A DNA stretch of 64,000 bases from Amycolatopsis thermoflava N1165 (GTDB lineage: Bacteria > Actinomycetota > Actinomycetes > Mycobacteriales > Pseudonocardiaceae): assembly GCF_000473265.1 (NCBI RefSeq), contig NZ_KI421511.1, positions 7,537,314-7,601,313 on the forward strand, given 5' to 3'. The notes beneath the pieces are model-generated. The model did not search any database. It saw only the letters and a list, made by a program, of their open reading frames with translations, and was not told the origin of the DNA. This document shows positions 61,602 to 64,000 of the stretch, one piece after another. Numbering within the stretch: the stretch's first letter is position 1; each line of letters begins with the position of its first letter. The translations under genes were made by a program, and so were the position numbers.

Positions 61602-61947
61602 GTGTTCGAGTATGCGGCCGCGGGGCGGGCGGCGCGACCGCCGAAGGGTGGAGCCCCGGCGGTCCGCTGACTAGGTCGCGTAGTTCGGATGGTTGCACGT
61701 GCATCCGCACCCGCCGGGGCTTCCCCTGCTGGCGCGGGGGGAGCGCCAGCAGCCTTGGGCGAGCCCGCCCGGGGTGCTCTGCCCGGGACATGGGACTGAG
61801 GTGGTCCGGGCGGGCTCCCGTGAAGCCTCACACGCTCGTGAACGTGGTTCAATCGTCTATACGAGTGAACAAGCATGGACGTGCGTGCACCTACCTGCAC
61901 GTACCGCGACGAACCTGCACTAGTTGATCATCTAACGTCCACTGATC
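61602..61947. promoter_or_regulatory. Intergenic region with large hairpin and GntR-type site
   Basis: No credible gene in 346 bp. A perfect 12-bp inverted repeat, GAGCCCGCCCGG (61761-61772) and its complement (61806-61817), can form a hairpin with a 33-nt loop. At 61854-61865 CGTCTATACGAG, followed by TG, resembles the site CGACTAGACGAG upstream of the second gntR gene. GTGCGTGCAC/CCTGCACGTAC repeats follow at 61881-61903. Confidence 0.5.
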
Positions 61948-62193
61948 GTGGACCCAGATGCCAGGATCGATCCGTACGCGCCACTGCCGCCGTTCCGGCA
62001 GCTGGTCGAGATCCTGACTGCGCGCATCGAACGCGGCGACTGGCCGTCGGAGCGCCCGATCACAGCGGAAGCGCGACTCGCCGAGGAATACGGCATCGCG
62101 CGCAACACCGTGCGCCGCGCGATCGCCGTGCTGACCGAGCGCGGGCTGTTGTTCGTCGTCCCCAAGCGCGGAACCTTCGTCGCGAAGCGGTAG
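61948..62193 (+). CDS. GntR family DNA-binding protein (HTH only)
   Basis: An 81-residue protein that is just a GntR winged helix: PPFRQLVEILTARIERGDWPSERPITAEARLAEEYGIARNTVRRAIAVLTERGLLFVVPKRGTFV. It has no effector domain, like the KorSA-type and other small GntR proteins of actinomycete mobile elements. GTG start. It probably represses accessory or transfer functions and itself through the CGTCTATACGAG site 83-94 bp upstream. Confidence 0.85.
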   Translation: MDPDARIDPYAPLPPFRQLVEILTARIERGDWPSERPITAEARLAEEYGIARNTVRRAIAVLTERGLLFVVPKRGTFVAKR

Positions 62194-62244
62194 CTGGAAC
62201 CCCGGCCGGCGCGAGGGTCGGGAGCACCCGCGCCAGCCGGGGAG

Positions 62245-62391
62245 TCATCGGCGGCCGCGCCGCCCGGGCTGCTCGTCGGTGGCCAGCTCGTCGACGGGCT
62301 CCAGGTTCTCGTCGAGCGGCTGGCCCGTCTCGACGTCGTAGCGGTGGCCGGCGTCGTCGACCCGGTAGTTCCTCAGCCCGTCCTCGGTCAC
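62245..62391 (-). CDS. Small acidic protein, last gene of a three-gene leftward operon
   Basis: A 48-residue acidic protein (LRNYRVDDAGHRYDVETGQPLDENLEPVDELATDEQ) with a basic end. GTG at 62391 overlaps the stop of the upstream gene by 4 bp. A much longer frame exists but is Ala/Arg shadow. Function unknown. Confidence 0.55.
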   Translation of the reverse strand: MTEDGLRNYRVDDAGHRYDVETGQPLDENLEPVDELATDEQPGRRGRR

Positions 62392-62822
62392 GGCGCTGGC
62401 CTCCGAGGTGCCGGGATCCGCCCGCCCGCCCGGTCGACGCGACGCAGCCCGGCGAGCACCCGCTTCGCCAGCTCGGCGCGCATCCCGGGTGGGAGGTCCG
62501 GGCCGAGCACCGCGGGCGCGGGCACCGGCCGCGGTATCCGGCGCTCCAGCGGCAGCCGTGCACAGCCGATCGTCGTCGACGCCTCGATCGCCGGCCGCCC
62601 CTGCTGCAGCGGCGCGCTCTGGCGCCGTGCGCGCGCCATGCAGCGCACGCACGGCATCCCGCCGAACGCCGCGAGCCATTCGAGGTCCGCGGCCCGGAAC
62701 CGCTGTCCGCACAGCGCGACCGGGTTGTCAGGGTCGTCCTGGGCGACGGCGAAGAAGTGCACCTCACGGCGGGTCTCGCCGGCCGTGCCGGGCGCGAGGC
62801 GCCCGAGGAGTCGCACCGTCAT
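62388..62822 (-). CDS. Zinc-knuckle protein, middle gene of the leftward operon
   Basis: A 144-residue protein. EVHFFAVAQDDPDNPVALCGQRF and MPCVRCMARAR (CGQ and C-x2-C) suggest a small zinc-binding fold like that of other actinomycete mobile-element proteins. GAGAGG sits 8 bp before the ATG at 62822. It overlaps both neighbours by 4 bp. Unknown role in the accessory region between two GntR genes. Confidence 0.65.
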   Translation of the reverse strand: MTVRLLGRLAPGTAGETRREVHFFAVAQDDPDNPVALCGQRFRAADLEWLAAFGGMPCVRCMARARRQSAPLQQGRPAIEASTTIGCARLPLERRIPRPVPAPAVLGPDLPPGMRAELAKRVLAGLRRVDRAGGRIPAPRRPAP

Positions 62823-63091
62823 GACCACCACCTCTCCGGCGGTCGAAGCCGGTCGATCGCGAGTCGAAGACCCGTCGATGCGTCAATGCCTTCGTCGGGG
62901 GTGAAGTAGGCAGCCTCCGAGCCGACCTGGACGCACACTTGCCCGTCGGCGGTCGCTCCGGCGCAGTAGTGCACCGGGCGGCCTTCCGCGTCCACGCCCT
63001 TTATCGACCAGGTGAAAAGCCAGCGCGGATTGTGCGGAGCGTCGGCGTCGGTATCGCATCTGCCCTGGTCGTGATCGTCGGTCGCGGCCAT
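62819..63091 (-). CDS. Hypothetical protein, first gene of the leftward operon
   Basis: A 90-residue protein (start 63091; GTG 63115 also possible). HNPRWLFTWSIKGVDAEGRPVHYCAGATADGQVCVQVGSEAAYFTPDEG looks like a small beta domain. It diverges from the truncated gntR, and its promoter must lie in the 63092-63205 gap, which holds palindromes typical of operators. Function unknown. Confidence 0.6.
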   Translation of the reverse strand: MAATDDHDQGRCDTDADAPHNPRWLFTWSIKGVDAEGRPVHYCAGATADGQVCVQVGSEAAYFTPDEGIDASTGLRLAIDRLRPPERWWS

Positions 63092-63130
63092 CGCGCCTGG
63101 TTCACCCTCGTCCACTCGTGGGTTCGTCTA

Positions 63131-63190
63131 CTCGTACGTACGAGTTGAGGATGACACCGGGGGTAGCCGTAGTCAACACGACTAGACGAG
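63131..63190. promoter_or_regulatory. Operator-like palindromes upstream of the second gntR
   Basis: CTCGTACGTACGAG (63131-63144) is a perfect 14-bp palindrome, and CGACTAGACGAG (63179-63190, followed by TG) resembles the site at 61854-61865 upstream of the first gntR. Both lie between divergent genes, so a GntR protein could control both directions. Confidence 0.55.
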
Positions 63191-63205
63191 TGGGATGATC
63201 GAACG

Positions 63206-63334
63206 ATGGTCGACCGATCCAGCGGCGTAGCCGTACACCGGCAGATCGCGACCGCCCTGCGGGAGAAGATCAGCGCGGGCGAGTTCGCGCCCGGGGACAA
63301 GCTGCCCAGCGAGAATCAGCTCATTGAGACCTAG
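63206..63334 (+). pseudogene. GntR family regulator truncated by an insertion sequence
   Basis: The reading frame starts as a normal GntR winged helix (VAVHRQIATALREKISAGEFAPGDKLPSENQLIE) but stops after 42 residues at an IS5-family end. The recognition helix and the rest are missing, so the repressor is not functional. The rest of the gene should lie beyond the IS, outside the window. Confidence 0.85.
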
Positions 63335-64000
63335 ACCGTGTCTGACAATGTCTTTGTCCAGGTGATGACGTCGTGGATGAGGATGGCGGCGCGGTAGAGC
63401 GTGGCCAACTTGTCGTAGCGGGTGGCGATGCCGCGCCATTGTTTGAGCTGGTTGAAGCTGCGTTCGATGACGTTGCGTCCGCGGTAGTCGACCTCGTTGA
63501 AGGCGGGTGGTCGTCCGCCGCGGGAACCGCGGCGTTTGCGGTGTCCTGCTTGGTCGGCCGGTTCGGGGATGACCGCCTGGATTCCCCGCCTGCGTAGGTG
63601 GTTGCGGATGGCGCGGGAGGAGTAGGCCTTGTCTGCGCGCACCCGGTTGGGGCGGGTCCGTGCTCGCCCGCCGCCCAAGCGGGGCACCTGCAGGTGGGCC
63701 ATCAGCGGTTCGAACATCGGTGAGTCCCCGGCCTGGCCTGGTGTCAGCAGGGTGACCAGTCCCCGCCCGTTCCCGTCGACGACACGGTGAATCTTGGTAG
63801 TCCAGCCGCCGCGGGAGCGGCCGATGGCGTGGTCAGGCGGCTCGATCCCGGGTTTCGTGTAGTTCGATCCAGCCCCCTGTGTGGCGGGTGATGGTCGTGG
63901 CGTGCTGATGCGCCCGCACGATGCTGGAGTCGACCGAGACCGACCAGTCGATCAACCCAGCCGCGTCCGCGAAGGCCTGGAGCCGCTGCAGCACCACATC
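63328..64000 (-). mobile_element. IS5-family insertion sequence (partial)
   Basis: The element starts near 63328-63335, right at the point where the gntR frame breaks, and runs beyond the window. It carries a minus-strand transposase in two frames. CCTAGA at the junction fits a CTAG-type target often used by this family, but the exact inverted repeat cannot be fixed without the other end. Confidence 0.85.
63331..64000 (-). CDS. IS5-family transposase in two frames (partial)
   Basis: From the right edge the first frame reads DWSVSVDSSIVRAHQHATT..., giving the first catalytic Asp, and ends near 63830. The second frame carries TKIHRVVDGNGRGLVTLLTPGQAGDSPMFEPLM (second Asp) and VIERSFNQLKQWRGIATRYDK (catalytic Glu with the K/R of the DDE signature), and ends at 63331. 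The two frames overlap around 63840-63870, as in IS5/IS427-group elements that use a programmed frameshift. The N-terminus is outside the window. Confidence 0.85.

Larger units (their letters stand above)
35308..64000. mobile_element. Integrated siphovirus-type prophage (right end beyond the window)
   Basis: The element begins at the 3' half of tRNA-Arg and continues past the window. Integrase, repressor pair, early operon, terminase, head, tail and lysis genes follow in the standard lambdoid order, all present and intact, so it could be inducible. 28.7 kb are visible. No copy of the tRNA 3' end was seen in 36-64 kb, so attR is further right or lost. An IS5-family element lies near its right part. 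Confidence 0.9.

Noticed and set aside
61598-61900. 100-codon minus-strand ORF in the accessory region
   Set aside because: Pro/Ala/Arg-rich low-complexity chain without ribosome site or motif; the region is better explained as regulatory DNA.

Overview
The window is very GC-rich and looks like a chromosomal segment of an actinomycete of the Pseudonocardiales type, Amycolatopsis being the best guess. The grounds are GTG/ATGA-coupled starts, the actinobacterial PolA-like polymerase family, HrpA, DUF6325/SHOCT, Ddn-like and MCE genes, and an IdeR/DmdR iron box. The genus is an inference; no rRNA or species marker is present.

Positions 1-35307 are ordinary chromosome. In order they hold: an iron-regulated siderophore-type ABC ATPase with an iron box at its start; a GH172/DUF2961 hydrolase; a ferredoxin-reductase-type flavoprotein followed by a decayed minisatellite built from its own 3' end; a secreted SH3-like protein; an FAD monooxygenase; an NBR1-Ig-like membrane protein and small secreted proteins; a Bcr/CflA-type exporter; a CPA2 antiporter; a MerR regulator fused to a beta-clamp-like domain; a surface HNH nuclease; an FMN alpha-hydroxy-acid oxidase; a phosphotransferase; HrpA; a PolA-like polymerase; an acyl-CoA ligase with an MFS transporter; SHOCT and DUF6325 proteins; an XRE regulator beside a subtilisin; a histidine phosphatase; TetR; a lone MCE protein; a 93-bp tandem-repeat tract; LacI; a Ddn-like F420 enzyme; dihydrolipoyl dehydrogenase; a quinone oxidoreductase behind a SoxR/MerR-like palindrome; and an SDR. 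A tRNA-Arg(TCT) closes this part.

From the tRNA 3' end to the window end lies an integrated siphovirus-type prophage. Its left part has a tyrosine integrase, a membrane protein, a divergent pair of HTH regulators with shared operator repeats, and a long translationally coupled early operon. That operon holds a Rad52/Sak-like annealing protein, two HNH nucleases, a possible mini sliding clamp, an O-like initiator with internal iterons, a lipoprotein, a Dam-type methylase, a RuvC-like resolvase and a P-loop protein. After a terminator-like gap comes the late operon: TerS, TerL, a single 999-residue ORF carrying portal, prohead protease and major capsid domains, connector and tail genes with a probable frameshifted tail chaperone, tape measure, minor tail, lysin and holin. 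The right part (60.9-63.3 kb) is accessory: a DUF732 lipoprotein, zinc-knuckle proteins and two GntR repressors flanking a three-gene leftward operon. The second gntR is cut by an IS5-family insertion that runs off the window. The right attachment site is not visible.

The most unusual items are the portal-protease-capsid fusion ORF with well-placed internal starts, the MerR/beta-clamp fusion together with a related mini-clamp in the prophage, the iteron array inside the putative initiator gene, and two minisatellites with repeats of about 90 bp at gene 3' ends.
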